Part shown: one piece after another, positions 37,713 through 49,944 of the stretch
Layout: each line of letters begins with the position of its first letter
How positions within the stretch are numbered: position 1 is the first letter of the stretch
Assembly (NCBI GenBank): GCA_001692895.1
Contig: KV748184.1
Coordinates: 3,224,001 to 3,288,000, forward strand
Direction of reading: 5' to 3'
DNA length: 64,000 nt
Origin: Cenococcum geophilum 1.58
Taxonomy: Eukaryota > Ascomycota > Dothideomycetes > Gloniales > Gloniaceae
The notes under the pieces: generated by a model
The model's database searches: none
Told to the model about the DNA's origin: nothing
The model's input: only the letters and a program-made list of their open reading frames with translations
Translations under genes and position numbers: made by a program

Positions 37713-38960
37713 ATGCCTCCGAAAAGAAAACCAACGCCTATACCTAACGGTAATACGCTAGCAATGCAACTACAGAACGCCTTAGGATCTAGTGTAGACG
37801 AAACCGCTAGAAGCACACCAGCAGCATCTAAGCCATTTTCTAAATCTTAAAATAATCAGACATCTACAAACGCTAGAGACTAGTTTAACTTATATACCTA
37901 GGCTTAATAGGAGCTTAGCAAGGTTACTAGCGTTCTACTTAATACTGCTAACATAAAGGAGCTAGATAAGCTAGCTAAAAAAATAGCTAACTTATAGAGC
38001 ATTATTAATTTAATAAAGCCCTTCTGTTACCTCTCTAGTAAAGAGTATAAGTTATATAGCAAACGCATACGCCAAATAAATCTTAACGCCCTAGTCAAGA
38101 AGTCACTACCTAATATTAGCGGTACTACTTAATAGCATTTTAACTGGTAAATCGCCGCAGTTAAGAACTAATTTAAGGTTAATAACGCTGACTATAACTG
38201 TAAGCAACGTACGCGCTAGGCCATTAAAGGTCTTATAAAAAAGAAGACAATTACCTAACTAGTTTATCGCTAGTTAGGCACTAAGGATAAGGGTCCTTTA
38301 CTATAGGACGAATTTAAGACTATAGTCTAAGACTAGATTAGGAACCCCATAGTAAGACGCTTTAATAACGCTATAATATACTATACGGCTATTATAAAGG
38401 AGAACTAAAGGTTTAACATCTTCCTAGCCTGTATATGTAGCTTAAAGGACCTCTTCTTATACACCCCTTTTATCAATCCTAAATAACAGGTAGACTTTTA
38501 GTTCTTATATCTCCTAGCCTACCTATAAGCAGAGCTCTTCCGCCAGAACTTCACCTAATGGGTAAGAACCGCTAAAGACCTCTTTAACAAAATCCGCCGT
38601 ATAGAGCAATTGCTCAATACTATAAAGCTCGCGGAAAATCGCGTAAGTAGCAGTGGTAAATTATCGCGTATAAAGCGCGGTCGCAGTATAGGCTCTATAA
38701 AGTTAGGCTTAGGGAACAGAACCTAAAAAAGGTAACGCTTTTCTAAGTAACCTTCTAGGGAGACCATCTAAAAGTCAGATAGCTTAGGGGACCCCCTAGA
38801 CGCCGGTGCTACGCAGGCGAGTTAAAGGACCGCAGGCGGCCACTATAAGGAACACTGGAAGTAGGCTAAAGAGAAGTTAGCTTAGGCTTCAGAAAACCTA
38901 AAGCCCTAATAGCGCATCTCTCTTAACTGCAACTAGGGCCTAATATAGAGGGAAAGAAAA
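37713..38960 (+). pseudogene. Gypsy E gag
   Basis: Begins MPPKRKPTPIPNGNTLAMQL at the ATG at 37,713, about 50 bases after the 5' LTR, which is the expected place for gag. It is open for about 45 codons before the first TAA. The frame then continues coding-like, with TAA/TAG at Gln positions, to about 38,930, where a zinc-knuckle-like CN*GLI is followed directly by pol. The protein would be the nucleocapsid/capsid precursor. It is not functional as read. Confidence 0.7.
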
Positions 38961-41900
38961 AACGCATTATGGTATACGTCGCAATAGATACACCCTAGGG
39001 CGAAGTCCGCCTACGTGCTTTATACAATAATAGGTACCAAATTAACCTTATTAATTAAGATATCGTCTATAGGTTTAACCTGCCTATATACTACGCGCTA
39101 CGTTTATATAAACCTATCGCACATTTTCTTAATAGCAACTAGATAATAATCTAGAATACTTATAATCTAATAGTCACCACTAGCGACTCCCAGAGTACCT
39201 CTTACACTATTAGCCCGCAGACCTTTTAGGGCGGCTTATTTAATAGTTACAATATAGTTCTTAGATAGGATTGGCTCGCGGAAGTAAATCTATTAATTAG
39301 CTTCTATTCTAGATAGTTTATCTAGGGTACTTTAGACCCTAAACGCCTCTAGATAGTTACCCTTAACGCTCTCCTAGCAGACATTAAGGCTAGTAAAATA
39401 GTCTATTCGCTATAGCCAGAAGACTCCTTCTCTACGCCGGTTGTGAATATAATAGAGGACCTATTATTACTGGCAGCGAGTACCCGTATAGACCCTCCGG
39501 ACGTAGAGACACTAGTTATAAAAACAGTAGAGGACCTGCTATTACTAGCAGCGAGTACCCGTAGAGACCCTCCGGTGCTAGCGCAGATTACCTATATATA
39601 AGGGGGAGGTGATTAAAACCCCGAAACTATTAAGTATACTATAATAGAGCTATATGCACTTTTAGTGTAAGTATACCTACGAAACGTATATTAGCTACAC
39701 CCTTCTCTTTACTAGCTCCTAGAAGCATACTACTATACAATAGTCGCTTTAACCTCCGTAGCCCCTAGCCTACCAGATATATATAAGGAGGAAATTAATA
39801 TCTTTTCTAATAAGCTAGCAAGTATACTACCGTAGAACTCTAAGTACGACCACGCGATTAACTTAAAAGAAGGTAAGACGCCACCGTAAATGCCCCTCTA
39901 CAACCTCTTATAGAAAGAGTTATAGATCTTATAAGAGTACCTAGATAGTGCTCTTAAAAAGGGCTAGATTAGGCCTAGTAAGTCGCCTACTAGAGCGCCT
40001 ATCCTCTTTGTGCCGAAAGCAGACGGTATAATACGGCTATGTGTTAACTATAGACGCCTAAATAAGATTACAATTAAAAATCGGTACCCCCTACTGCTAG
40101 TCGGCGAGCTCTTTAATAGGCTTAGCTATGCGAAGATATTTATAAAGCTAGATCTTCGTAATGCGTACTATAGGATTCGCATTAAAAAGGGAAATAAATG
40201 GAAGACTATATTTAAGATACGCTACGGTCACTTTAAGTACCTAGTGATGCCCTTTAGTCTTACTAACGCCCCTATAACTTTCCAAAGCTATATTTATAAA
40301 GCTCTAGAAACCCTAGTAGATACCATCTATATAGTTTACCTAGATAATATTCTTATCTACTTAAATAATAAGGATAAGTACGTCAAGCATATTAAGTAGG
40401 TACTGTAACAGCTCCGCGCTTAGGGCCTATACGCCAAACTATTAAAATGCATCTTTTATATTAAGAACGTTGAGTTCCTAGGCTTTATTATTACCCCTAG
40501 GGGTATTATAATAGACCCTAACCGCGTAAAAGCTATTAAGGAATGGCCTAAGCCTAAGTCCTATAGGGACATCTAAGTCTTCCTTAGCTTTACCAACTTC
40601 TATAGGCGATTTATCTAGAACTACTTAGATACCGTATACCCCCTACATATATATCTTATATAGGTATATTATAACCCAACGTTAAATAGGGAGAAGAAGA
40701 AGCGTAAGTTAAAAGGGCCTACTAAATAGCATTAACCTTAGTCCTGGCCTGACGATGCGCAGTAGGTATTCTATAAGCTATGCACTGCGTTTATACAGGC
40801 CCCTCTACTTCGCCACTTTAACCCTAATCTACCCCTAATAGTAATTACTAACGCTTCTAATTATGCCTATAGCGGTATACTTCTATAGCCTTTAAAGTAG
40901 GGAGATTAACTCCACTAGCACCCGATCGCTTATTATAGTTAGAAGCTTACTAGCCTAAAAGTACGGTATAATACGTATAACAAAGAACTACTCGCTATAG
41001 TGCAATACTTTAAGATATAGCGCTATTACCTTAAACACGCCGCGTATGTAACGCGCGTGCTCTATAATTATAACAATCTTAGGTACTTTATAACCACTAA
41101 GAGCTTATCTGCTCACTAGGCCTAGTACACTAAGGAACTAGCTAAGTTTAATTTTAAGATTAAATATAAGCTAGGCAAAGTAAATCCCGCCAATACACTA
41201 TCCTAACACCTAGATTATGCTAAAGGCTTTAAAGATAGCAGTAAGAGGACAATCCTTAATGCTATACTGCCTATATTACAGCAAAAGTTATAGGTTATAG
41301 GCCTTGTGGGCGGCCCTAGTGCTACTATACCAAACTAGTAAGTAGTATGCGTGTAGTATACAAGCAACCCTTATAAACTTAGCGCCGGCGGACCAGAGCG
41401 TCCTGCTATTCTTTTTAAAACCACTCTAACTAACCTAATGGCGCTTAACTCTAGGGAAAACCCCTTAGCCTAGGCTACGGTCCCCTACAATAACCTAGTG
41501 AGTTACCTACGTATTATATATTACTTCACTAGCACCAACTTTGCGTAGAGTCTCGTGCTATAGTAAGAAGTAATAGTAACTGCTTTAGCCGAAACGGCGT
41601 TTATAGAACAACCCCCTAAGTTACTAGTTAATTTCATTTATAAAGTACAAAAAAGGGACGCCTTTACACGCTCTATATATAATTAGTTAACCTAGAAATA
41701 AATTCCTATTAGTAATAAGGACTATACCCTTAATAATTAAGGACTTCTAAGGTAAAACAACAAGGTCTAGGTACTAAATTATACACTACTATAATAGGAG
41801 ATCCTTAAGCGGAATTATAACGATCCTATAGGCGGCCACTATAGTTTTAACTATACTTTTAAGGTAATCGCGCGAAAGTATACTTGGAACGGCCTTACCT

Positions 41901-43150
41901 AGGACCTTTATAAATACTTAGATAATTACAATACCTACTAACGCTCCAAATCGCGCCGCTATAAGCCCTATAGTAAGCTGCAGCCTCTCTAGGCCCCCAC
42001 CCGAGCCTAGCGATATTATTTACTTAACTTTATTACGGATCTCCTAGAGTCTAAGACTCCTAATAGCGTAGAGTATAACTCTATCCTTATCCTTATAGAC
42101 CGTTTTATAAAGCTAGTGCGCTACTATCTAGTATATAAGATAATTAATACTATATAACTCGCAGAACTTTTATTTAAAGTCTTTATATAAACAGGGCCTC
42201 CAGATAATATTATCTCTAATAGGGGTAGTATATTTATAAGCGAGTACTAGAGCACTATATACTACTATCTTCGCGTTTAACGTAAACTTAGCACCACATT
42301 TTACCTATAGATAGATAGTTAGACGGAGCGTCAGAACCAGGAGCTTAAGGTATACCTATGCATATTTACAAACTAGGAACAGTTTAATTAGGCCTCCCTA
42401 CTTAAAAAAGCAGCCTTTACCTATAACTCTAAGGTCTATACCATAATAAAGCGTTCCCCTATTAAGCTCGCCTATAGCTAGCTACTAAACGTCCTAGATA
42501 GAGTCCTAAACGGCGTCTAAGACGCCTAGCAAGGTGGGGAGGGGTCTAAGTCAACAAATATCAAACTTGCAGAGACGCATTTATAACGCCTACGCCTCAC
42601 ATATAAGGCAGCGGCGGCGTCAATAATGCACGCCTAACAGCTTTAGGTAAAATACTATAATCGTCACCATCTAGCCAAGTATTTCGCCGTCAGTAAACAA
42701 GTCCTACTCTCCTCTAAGAATATCTATATAAAACGTCCTTATAAAAAGCTTAACTATAAGTTTATAGAACCATTTTAGATTCTAGAGCGTATAGGGCAGC
42801 AAATATATAAGCTAGAGCTCCCACCTACTATAGTATAGCTCCACCTAGTCTTCTATATCTCCCTACTAGAGCCTTATAGGTCACGCCCTAGGTTTTAACC
42901 CCCGGCAGTAAAAGAGCTTAAGGAAGGCAGCTAGGAAGTAGAAGTAATTATCACCTACTAGGATTATGCTAGACAACTATAGTACCTTATTAAATGGCTA
43001 GAATGGCCAAATAAGTATAATAAATAGAAATATGAGATAGAACTCGAGAATTATTAATAACTGCTAGATAAGTACCGTAAGTGGGACACCCTAGCCTTAT
43101 AGCTAAAGCGCAGGCGAAAAGTAAGCGCCGCTATTAAAATATAACCTACA
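38961..43150 (+). pseudogene. Gypsy E pol: protease, RT, RNase H, integrase, chromodomain
   Basis: The protease region lies at about 38,970-39,400 (VAIDTP*GEVRLRALYN, then RQDWLAEVN). The RT is open at 40,010-40,399 and reads [34 protein letters not shown] and [11 protein letters not shown], with catalytic YLDD changed to YLDN. RNase H spans about 40,850-41,220. Integrase spans about 42,000-42,500, with ILIDRFIKLVRYY, IISNRGSIF and an S-Q-TERQNQELK-like block. A chromodomain (YLIKWLEWPNKYNK) lies at about 42,980-43,030. Downstream of it the frame ends near 43,150. TAA/TAG stops interrupt it and the D-to-N change would inactivate the RT. Confidence 0.85.
39447..39590 (+). repeat. 75-bp tandem duplication within gypsy E pol linker
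   Basis: The segment from agaggacctattattact to ccctccgg occurs twice in frame, giving two copies of EDLLLLAASTR[I/R]DPP. The copies lie between protease and RT and differ by a few transitions. Because the unit is a multiple of 3, the duplication probably arose while the frame was still coding. Confidence 0.7.
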
Positions 43151-43519
43151 TTAAAGCGGAGTAGAGGACGTCCTAAGGGATTAAAAAACAAGCAATAATT
43201 ACTATAAGAACTGCGGCGTATATACAGGGTGAAGTTTTAATTTATTAATATCCTATATAAGCCACACTCTAACGTAACCCGGCGATGCTAGTAACTTATA
43301 GGCGAGGCCACGGCGTATACCAGTAACAAAGTTTAATTTAGAAAGCACCCTTCCTAGACCTAGTCCGTCACTCTATACTAGCTAAGCAGATTGCTTATAT
43401 ATTAGAGAACAGGCCCATTTATAACTAGGATCCATTTAACTAAGGTCCACGACCTACTAGTAACCCGCTAGTAGTAACCTATATTAATAACTTACACTAT
43501 TCCATATATATACTATATA

Positions 43520-43760
43520 GATAACGCGTAAGGCTAAAGCATAGGTTAGCGGCGGATTTAATAGGCATATAGCCTTACCGTCCTAAACCTAGCTATATAT
43601 AAGTAACCTATAACCTACCCGCAAAGTATATACGGCGCTACGCCGGTATAGCGTAAGGCTAAAGCAGGGTTAGTAGCGGGTTTAATAGGTATATAGCCTT
43701 ACCATTTATAAATCTGGCTACATATAAATAACCTATAACCGACCCGTAAGGTACCAGCGA
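43520..43760 (+). repeat. Tandem duplication (about 120-130 bp) in gypsy E 3' noncoding region
   Basis: gcgtaaggctaaagcat at about 43,527 and gcgtaaggctaaagcag at about 43,650 each start a unit. Each contains aataggyatatagccttacc and ends in taacctataacc, then a cccg-type end. It is adjacent to a small inverted repeat, cggcgctacgccg (43,631-43,643). Confidence 0.65.
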
Positions 43761-43859
43761 CCTACCTATATAAGTAAGCTTTTGGAATATTTCTAGTCTA
43801 CCAAATTTAGGCGGCGGTATTAAGCTTCACTGGCTCTACCTGTTAAATAGACCAATTAG

Positions 43860-43886
43860 GATTTTCTATGCCGGGCATATAAAATC
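43860..43886. repeat. 27-bp palindrome, copy 3 (3' noncoding part of gypsy E)
   Basis: Arms gattttctatgcc and ggcatataaaatc, with two mismatches of the RIP type. The flank is in the opposite orientation to copies 1 and 2 (accaattag on the left, cgctactagctc on the right). A second near-palindrome, aactttaaccggcggttaaagtt (43,945-43,967), matches 12,089-12,111 in element C. Confidence 0.7.
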
Positions 43887-44130
43887 GCTACTAGCTCGGT
43901 TAAATGCGGGGGAGTCTTAGCAAGGCAAATCTGACCAATTAGACAACTTTAACCGGCGGTTAAAGTTCCTTAACATCTTCGCGCCGCGCCTATATACCCG
44001 TCTCTCTATACACAAAATTAAAACGCTCTTTCCCCTCCAAATTTTTTCCTTACTAAGGGTTTTTATAGGGTTTTATTAAGGCTTAAGTATATAAAGGATC
44101 GGGGACAACCCTTTTTAAAGGGGGGGGCAT

Positions 44131-44355
44131 TATTAGGTAAAACCTAAGTAGATAGTTATATAGCCATAAGGTACGGGCGACCCTAGGGCAACCTAGGGGT
44201 GACTCGCCTATAAGGTACGTGCTCTACATATACCTAGGGAAAACCCTTCCTACCTCGCATACAGACTCCTCCTTTTCCCTTAAGGATTCGTCTCTGTCTA
44301 TATAATATACCCATTATTCTATTATTGGACTCCCTATCCACATTCTTACCTTATA
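44131..44355 (+). repeat. 3' LTR of gypsy E
   Basis: Starts tattaggtaaaacc after a g-rich tract and ends ttaccttata, followed by the target duplication gtagt. It is the same length as the 5' copy, with scattered transitions between them. Confidence 0.9.
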
Positions 44356-44360
44356 GTAGT

Positions 44361-47040
44361 TTTAGGCTAGGCTCTATACTATTAGTTAGCAAAGCAGTCT
44401 ATAAGTCTACTAGTTAAGTCTCTAGCACTATTAGTTAAGTCTCTAGTAACAGTAGTTTAGTCTTTAGTATTAGTAGTTTAGTCTCCAGCACTACGCTTTT
44501 ACTACTCTATAATTCTAGTTCCTACAACTACTTATATTTAATTTCTTACTACTATAACTAGTATAAACTACTACAACCTTGTCCTAGTAACTGGTTATAC
44601 TATAGCAGAGGGGATAGTATACTACACTAGTTAAGGGAAGATGGAGTAACTCCTCTAGCTAAAGACAGCACTATTATTAAGAAAGGGAATTTTAATACTA
44701 AGCTAAATAAGCATATATAGTTCTCTATAAGCTTCTTCTACTATAATACAACTAGTAAAGTAGTCTTATTATTAATCTTAGTTCATCTTTCTATAACCTA
44801 TACCCTTTATTTATTAGCCGTAAGCTTACTATTACTAGCGCTACTAATCCTAAGGAATAAGTTACTAGTGCTAGATACCACTTTTTTAGGTTTTTTAGAC
44901 TCTAACTACTTAGCTAGTATACTGTCTATATTCTAGCAAAGGAACTAAACTAGCCACTCTCCCTAAGATATAGTATACTTCTATTTATCTAATAGGAAAT
45001 ACTTATAGAGATCTTCTATAGTTTATATTAAAAATTAGTAACTAAGGTAACCTTATTAAAGGCGCATATAATTACCTACTAGTAGTAACCAGGCAAGAAA
45101 TATAAAGAAGGTATTAGAGTAAATCTCTCTTTTATTAGGATTAACTTATCCGCTTATACTTAATACTATTTAACCAGCTATTAGAGAGTAACACCTTACT
45201 TTAAGCCTAAGGTTAGTTTTTAAAGGGAGATAGGAGCAGTTAGCGCAGTGGTTATAATAAGAAAATTAGGGTTATAACCTATACTGTTATAACAACTCTC
45301 TTATAGTGCCTTTAGAGTTTATATTTTAGGATTATATTTATCCTCCTAGAGAAACTTAAATAGGTATTTATAGTAGCAGTTACTATTTAGTATAGCCCTC
45401 CAGCAATTACTTATAAAGTCCCTACTTTTAATCTCCTACTTTATCTAGGGATAAACTTTATTCTTACCAGTTAACTAGTTAGTAGCTATACCGTTAAGTT
45501 CCTGGTTTAAATAATAGTACTAATCTAATAAGTTACCATTATAATCTAAATTGGACTCGCGACTACTCCCCTAAGAAAATAATTGCTATAACTAACTCGC
45601 CCAGTAATTACGTAAGAGTATATTACGTCTACGTTTTAGCTTAGACGTTATTTAACTAGTAACTTCTTCTATTAACTCCTTCTAGTATTCTAGCTAATTA
45701 AACGCCTAATATAGCGTAAAGAATATAGCTACTCTAGTTTTATTACAACCCCTTACTATACAACTAAACCTCCGCTATAGATCTCCAACATTATTTATAA
45801 TTAGGAAATTCTATTAGACAACCCTATTAATATCTAGTATATCTATACCTATTCTAAGAGTAGTTATAGCTACTATAATCCGAATATCCGACTACTCGCT
45901 GCGGAAGATATTATATATCCTATCCTAATTATACTTCACTATATAAGATATATATATCCTAACTATCTAGTTTATAAGACGCGCTAAGTAGCCCTTTTAG
46001 ATAAGAGACTCCTTAAGGTACTAAGAGACTACCGTAATATATCTTCTACCGTTAATAAATATAATTATTTTTAGGATTTTTTAAGGGGTTAAGCCACCGT
46101 CTAAAGACTTAACTGCTTAGTTAAGTAAGAATTATAACTGCTTATAGCAGGTTATCTTTCCTTTTAGTATTAAAAATATATAAATTAAGATATCTAGTTG
46201 GTTAATAGATATACAGATAATCTCTAACGTACCTAGGCTAGTTCCCTCTAGCTAAAACCTACTATAATTTTTTACTACTTACTCTGTCCTAATATCTATA
46301 GTTATAGAGCAGCTAAAGAAAATAACACTTAATAGGAGAGACCGGCGTAGCTTATAAATTAAGATAAAGTTACTCTAAAACTCCTTTTACTAGTAAAGTA
46401 TATAATACTTATTAATAGCTACTAGTCTAATTTAACACTAGAAGAATAGATCCTATAGGATCTTTTAGAATTTAGGAGATATAGCTTATTTAGGCCTAAG
46501 TAGTATATAGGTATATATACTATTCTTAATATCCTTAAGCAGTTAAGGGTTCTAGAATTTTATATCCACTAATATTAAACATAGGTTTATATTAGGGTAC
46601 TAACGAATTAACTTAACCTATTCCTCCCCTAGCTTACTTAATAGGATAAGCTATATTATAATCTAGCCGGTTAAGACTAAGAAAGTATAGAATATAATAC
46701 TTTTACTAAAGCCAGTTTTTGTAATAAGTATAGTATCCCCTATTTTATAAACTAGTTAGCGAAGTACCCTAACCTACTAAGTATAGGGATTCTTTCCCCT
46801 AAGGAGTTAGTATATAGTATAGGTAAGCATTTCTATCTAATATTTAATATTCTAGGGTTTAAAGCCATTTAATATAAGCCTTTAGAGCTGTAAGATAGTT
46901 AAGGTTAGTATATATTTTATTCGGGTAGTATATAGCTAGGTATAGCGAGGAGTTATAAAGGCTAGAAGAGTCGCAGAGGCTAAAGAAGTTAAAGAGGCTA
47001 GAGGAGTTAAGGGGTTATAGCGCAAGTTCCCACGTTATTA
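44361..47040 (+). pseudogene. Unidentified long RIP-damaged coding region, target of gypsy E
   Basis: Ignoring TAA/TAG, one plus-strand frame is coding-like from about 44,660 to 45,690, for example NYVRVYYVYVLA and FKGR*EQLAQW. After a frame change it continues from about 45,860 to 46,990, for example KALRD-like LKVLRDYRNISSTVNKYNYF, ILQDLLEFRR-like and KYPNLLSIGILSPKELVY. TGA is essentially absent among the stops, as expected if they come from Gln/Trp codons. I do not recognise the family. It could be a dead DNA transposon or a duplicated host gene destroyed by RIP. Gypsy E inserted at its left edge. Confidence 0.45.
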
Positions 47041-47307
47041 TTAGTAATACCGCTTACTTTAAGGTATTAAGAGAGGATTTGCAAAGTCGACCCAACAAGA
47101 CGAGTTAAAAAAATTTAACCTATAATTTTAGAACTTTATATTAGCTAAAATATATAAATAAGTACATAGATAAATAAAGTAGCCCTTAAAATATAATCGA
47201 TTACCTTTTAAAGTGGTTAACTAGTTAACTGGTGGAGATATATTACTTTATAGTAGCGTCGCGTTCAATTAATAAGTCAACCCCCCTATATTTTTACACT
47301 AAAGGCC

Positions 47308-47448
47308 CTTAGACGGCAAACGAGACAGCGCTTATAACTATAAGGGTTAATTTATACTAGCAGGGGTTAAATAAAGCTAGCATAGGTTTTATATAAAGCT
47401 ATACTAGTTAAGTACTAGTGAGATTTACTGTCTCGTTTGCCGTCTAAG
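47308..47448. mobile_element. MITE with 21-bp terminal inverted repeats, TA-flanked
   Basis: cttagacggcaaacgagacag at 47,308-47,328 is the exact reverse complement of 47,428-47,448. Inside each end is a TA dinucleotide (47,310-47,311 and 47,445-47,446). The element can therefore be read as 133 bp (47,312-47,444) with GACGGCAAACGAGACAG termini duplicated at TA, as in the Tc1/mariner superfamily. It has no coding capacity. The terminal repeats are GC-rich and unmutated although the interior and surroundings are RIP-like. Confidence 0.75.
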
Positions 47449-47489
47449 TCGCTTACTAAGATAATATAATTCGGAGATTACTAGTACTA
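47449..47489. other. Transition from RIP-mutated to normal composition
   Basis: Left of this point TAA/TAG and TpA dominate; right of it CpA, CpG and TGG return. The change happens within a few hundred bases and coincides with the MITE and the laccase remnant. Confidence 0.5.
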
Positions 47490-49351
47490 CCGCTGACTAA
47501 CGGTAATGGTACACGGCTCGCTATACTAATTAACCGGAAATATCCTAGACCTACTGTTATTGCAGGTATTTAAGAACTTCTTTAGGATAGAGCTGTGGGA
47601 GCTCTATGCTTATCTAGTATAACAGACTAGGAGATACTTTCGCTGCTATCGTTAAAAATTCGCTATAAGACAACGGAATAAGTATCACTGGCACGGAATT
47701 TGACAATTGAACTTATGCTAGTATAACGGCGTGAACGGGGTCACCGAATACAAGTAAATCCTTAGCCCATACTATAAGGGTACCGACTAATACCCTTTTC
47801 CAGGCCCCATTGCACCGGGTCAGAGCTAGACGTACACCTTTAAATGCACGTAGTTTGGAACAACGTGGTATTGCCCTCATCACAGCGCGCAATGTGGGGA
47901 TGGCGTTGCCGGAACGATTATCATCAACGGACCTGCTATGGCGATGACTACGACCTTGGTACCTTACCAACAACGGACTAGTACTATGAACCAGCATTCA
48001 TGCTCAACGAACGTGCCCGGCACTCATTCACGGGGCCACCGACAGCCGATAACGTTCTAGTCAATGGCACCATGAAGAATGATAATGGCGGAGGTAGCTT
48101 TTAAGATGACTGTTATAAAGGGAAAGAAATATCGTATTCGACTAATCAATACGAGCGTCGACTAGTTTTTACATGTCACACTTGTGGGTTATTAGCTCTT
48201 TTGCGTGAAGCCTTGCTAACATGCTGTGAAGGACGGCCACCCATTTAATGTCATCACTTCTGACTTAATCCCAATCGAGCCTTATGTCACTGACTAGGTA
48301 GCCATCAATATTAGTATGCTAGGACTATCACGTATTTATTCTTCTCCAAATGAATAACAATGGGTGTTTTATATCAGAGCTAACTGTCTACTCGGTAGGC
48401 CAGCGTTACGATGTGATTGTCAACGCCAGTCAGACGGCCGATAACTATTGGTTCTGTATTGGCGTTGGTATGGATTGTGGTTACAACGCCATCTTGTCCA
48501 GCAACATTCAAGTAGGTGCAATTTTCCATTATGATGGTGCATCAGATGCAGAGCCGACTACTGCTGGAGCGACTCTTAAAACGTCCTACGTTGATGAGAC
48601 AACCCTAACTCCCTGGTCTCCAACACCGTCCCATCGGCCCCTCTCCAGAGCACCCTTAAGGAAATTACTCTTAACTTCAACATCGATTCCTCCCAGAACA
48701 ACCTCTTCAAATGGCTTATCAATGGTACGGATATGCAAGTTAACTAGGGTAAACCTACACTGCAGTATGCACTGGGTGGCGATACTGCTTACGCAAATAA
48801 GAGTAATATCTTTGAAATGCCAGAAGCGAAAGGTGTAAGTTTATCCTTCTCCTCTCCGCTCTGCCTCCATCAACACCTCATTAATCTCTTTATAACAGTG
48901 GTACTACTAGTGGATCCAAACCACCAGCATCATCAAGCTTCCCCGCTCCATCCACCTGCATGGCCATGGCTTTTATATCGTCGGCAGAGGTGACGACGTC
49001 TGGGATGGCACTACCACCGGCCTCAACCCGACACACCGTGACATCGCTACTCTGCCCGCCGGCGGCTACCTGACCCTCGCATTCCCAGCAGACAACCCGG
49101 GCGCTTAGTTCATGCATTGCCATATCATAAGTTCCTCAGCTACAAGAAAGCGTATTGAAAAGATGGTAGCTGACACCAATTATTTCTAGGCCTGGCGCGC
49201 CTCACAAGGTCTCATCATGGAATTCCTCGAACGCAAGACTGAGATCAAATCCGCGATCGGCGACGTCTCCATCTATAACAACGGCTGCGTGTCTTGGAAC
49301 TCGTGGTGGAATGGGCCGCATGCTTATGAGCAGACGGATTTCGGGCTTTAG
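47490..49351 (+). pseudogene. Laccase-type multicopper oxidase, inactivated
   Basis: Laccases are secreted enzymes that oxidise phenolics using four copper ions. The first copper motif, HWHGI, lies at about 47,686, followed by a garbled QLN...DGVNGVTE-like block. The middle cupredoxin domain is open at 48,350-48,600 (YSVGQRYDVIVNAS). A 64-bp GT-AG intron is visible at 48,835-48,898. The last domain has IHLHGHGFYIVGRGDDVWDG at about 48,945-49,000, PADNPGA*FMHCHI at about 49,090-49,125 and the C-terminal DFGL stop at 49,351, resembling the DSG[I/L/V] end of ascomycete laccases. Inactivating damage includes a 1-nt loss just before HWHG (about 47,684), TGG to TAG just before MHCHI, a frameshift near 48,600 and other TAA/TAG stops. 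The N-terminus and signal peptide are not recognisable. The mix of RIP-type stops and indels suggests leakage from the adjacent RIPed block plus decay. Confidence 0.8.
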
Positions 49352-49944
49352 AATCCTTCGTTCTCTCTTCTTGGATTGTATTCTAGCCGCATGAGGGTTT
49401 GGCGCACGGTTGTGCAATTGGGTGGCATTGTGACGTGATGAGGAGTTCGAGTGTTGGTAATATGTGATCTTGTATAGACTAGAATAATGAGACGCAGTGG
49501 AGGAGAGTAAAATAAAGCTAGATTAGAAGTATATAGTATCCAATTCTTCACTTTCGAGCTTGCAGAGATAATGGTCGCGGTAACCATTGAATTTCAATAT
49601 GCTGCATAGTCCCTAGTCTGGAAAAGGAATCGGAGGATCCCTCGAGGCCATGTATCAACATACCGCATTCTTGAGCCTGAAATCGTGTCCGAAATCGCGC
49701 CGTTCAGAGCACATGACTCATTTTCTAGCATGCTGAACTCTAAACGAGTTCTTAGACATAAAGTGTCCAGCTTAGGTTATTGGGATTTCTCCAGTGGTCT
49801 GTACGCAGAACACTGAAAGGCGTGCATAGCGATTTCCTGGAATCTATAAATGTCTGGTGGGAGTAATATATCCTAGGACGCTTCAGTGCTTTAATAGTGG
49901 TGAGTTTTCTACTCGGCTCGGATTCTTCTATCTCGTTAGACGCA
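49352..49944. other. Intergenic, no gene seen
   Basis: Spacer between the laccase end and the 3' end of the Rpp40 remnant (convergent). Short open frames here (for example 49,348-49,587 minus) have no protein-like features and overlap the laccase tail. Confidence 0.5.

Larger units (their letters stand above)
37436..44355 (+). mobile_element. Gypsy E: complete Ty3/gypsy chromovirus
   Basis: Two 225-bp LTRs (37,436-37,660 and 44,131-44,355) bound a 6,920-bp element with a perfect 5-bp target duplication, gtagt (37,431-37,435 and 44,356-44,360). Coding is on the plus strand: gag from about 37,713, protease, RT, RNase H, integrase and a chromodomain, then about 0.9 kb of 3' noncoding sequence and a g-rich tract (gggggggca) before the 3' LTR. 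It is the best preserved gypsy element here. A 129-codon RT segment is still open, and stops are fewer than in A, B or D, so it is probably the youngest of the LTR elements. Confidence 0.92.

Noticed and set aside
1..47450. AT-rich block as a centromere or telomere
   Set aside because: The sequence is explained by nested RIPed retrotransposons; no telomere repeats or centromere-specific evidence can be seen.
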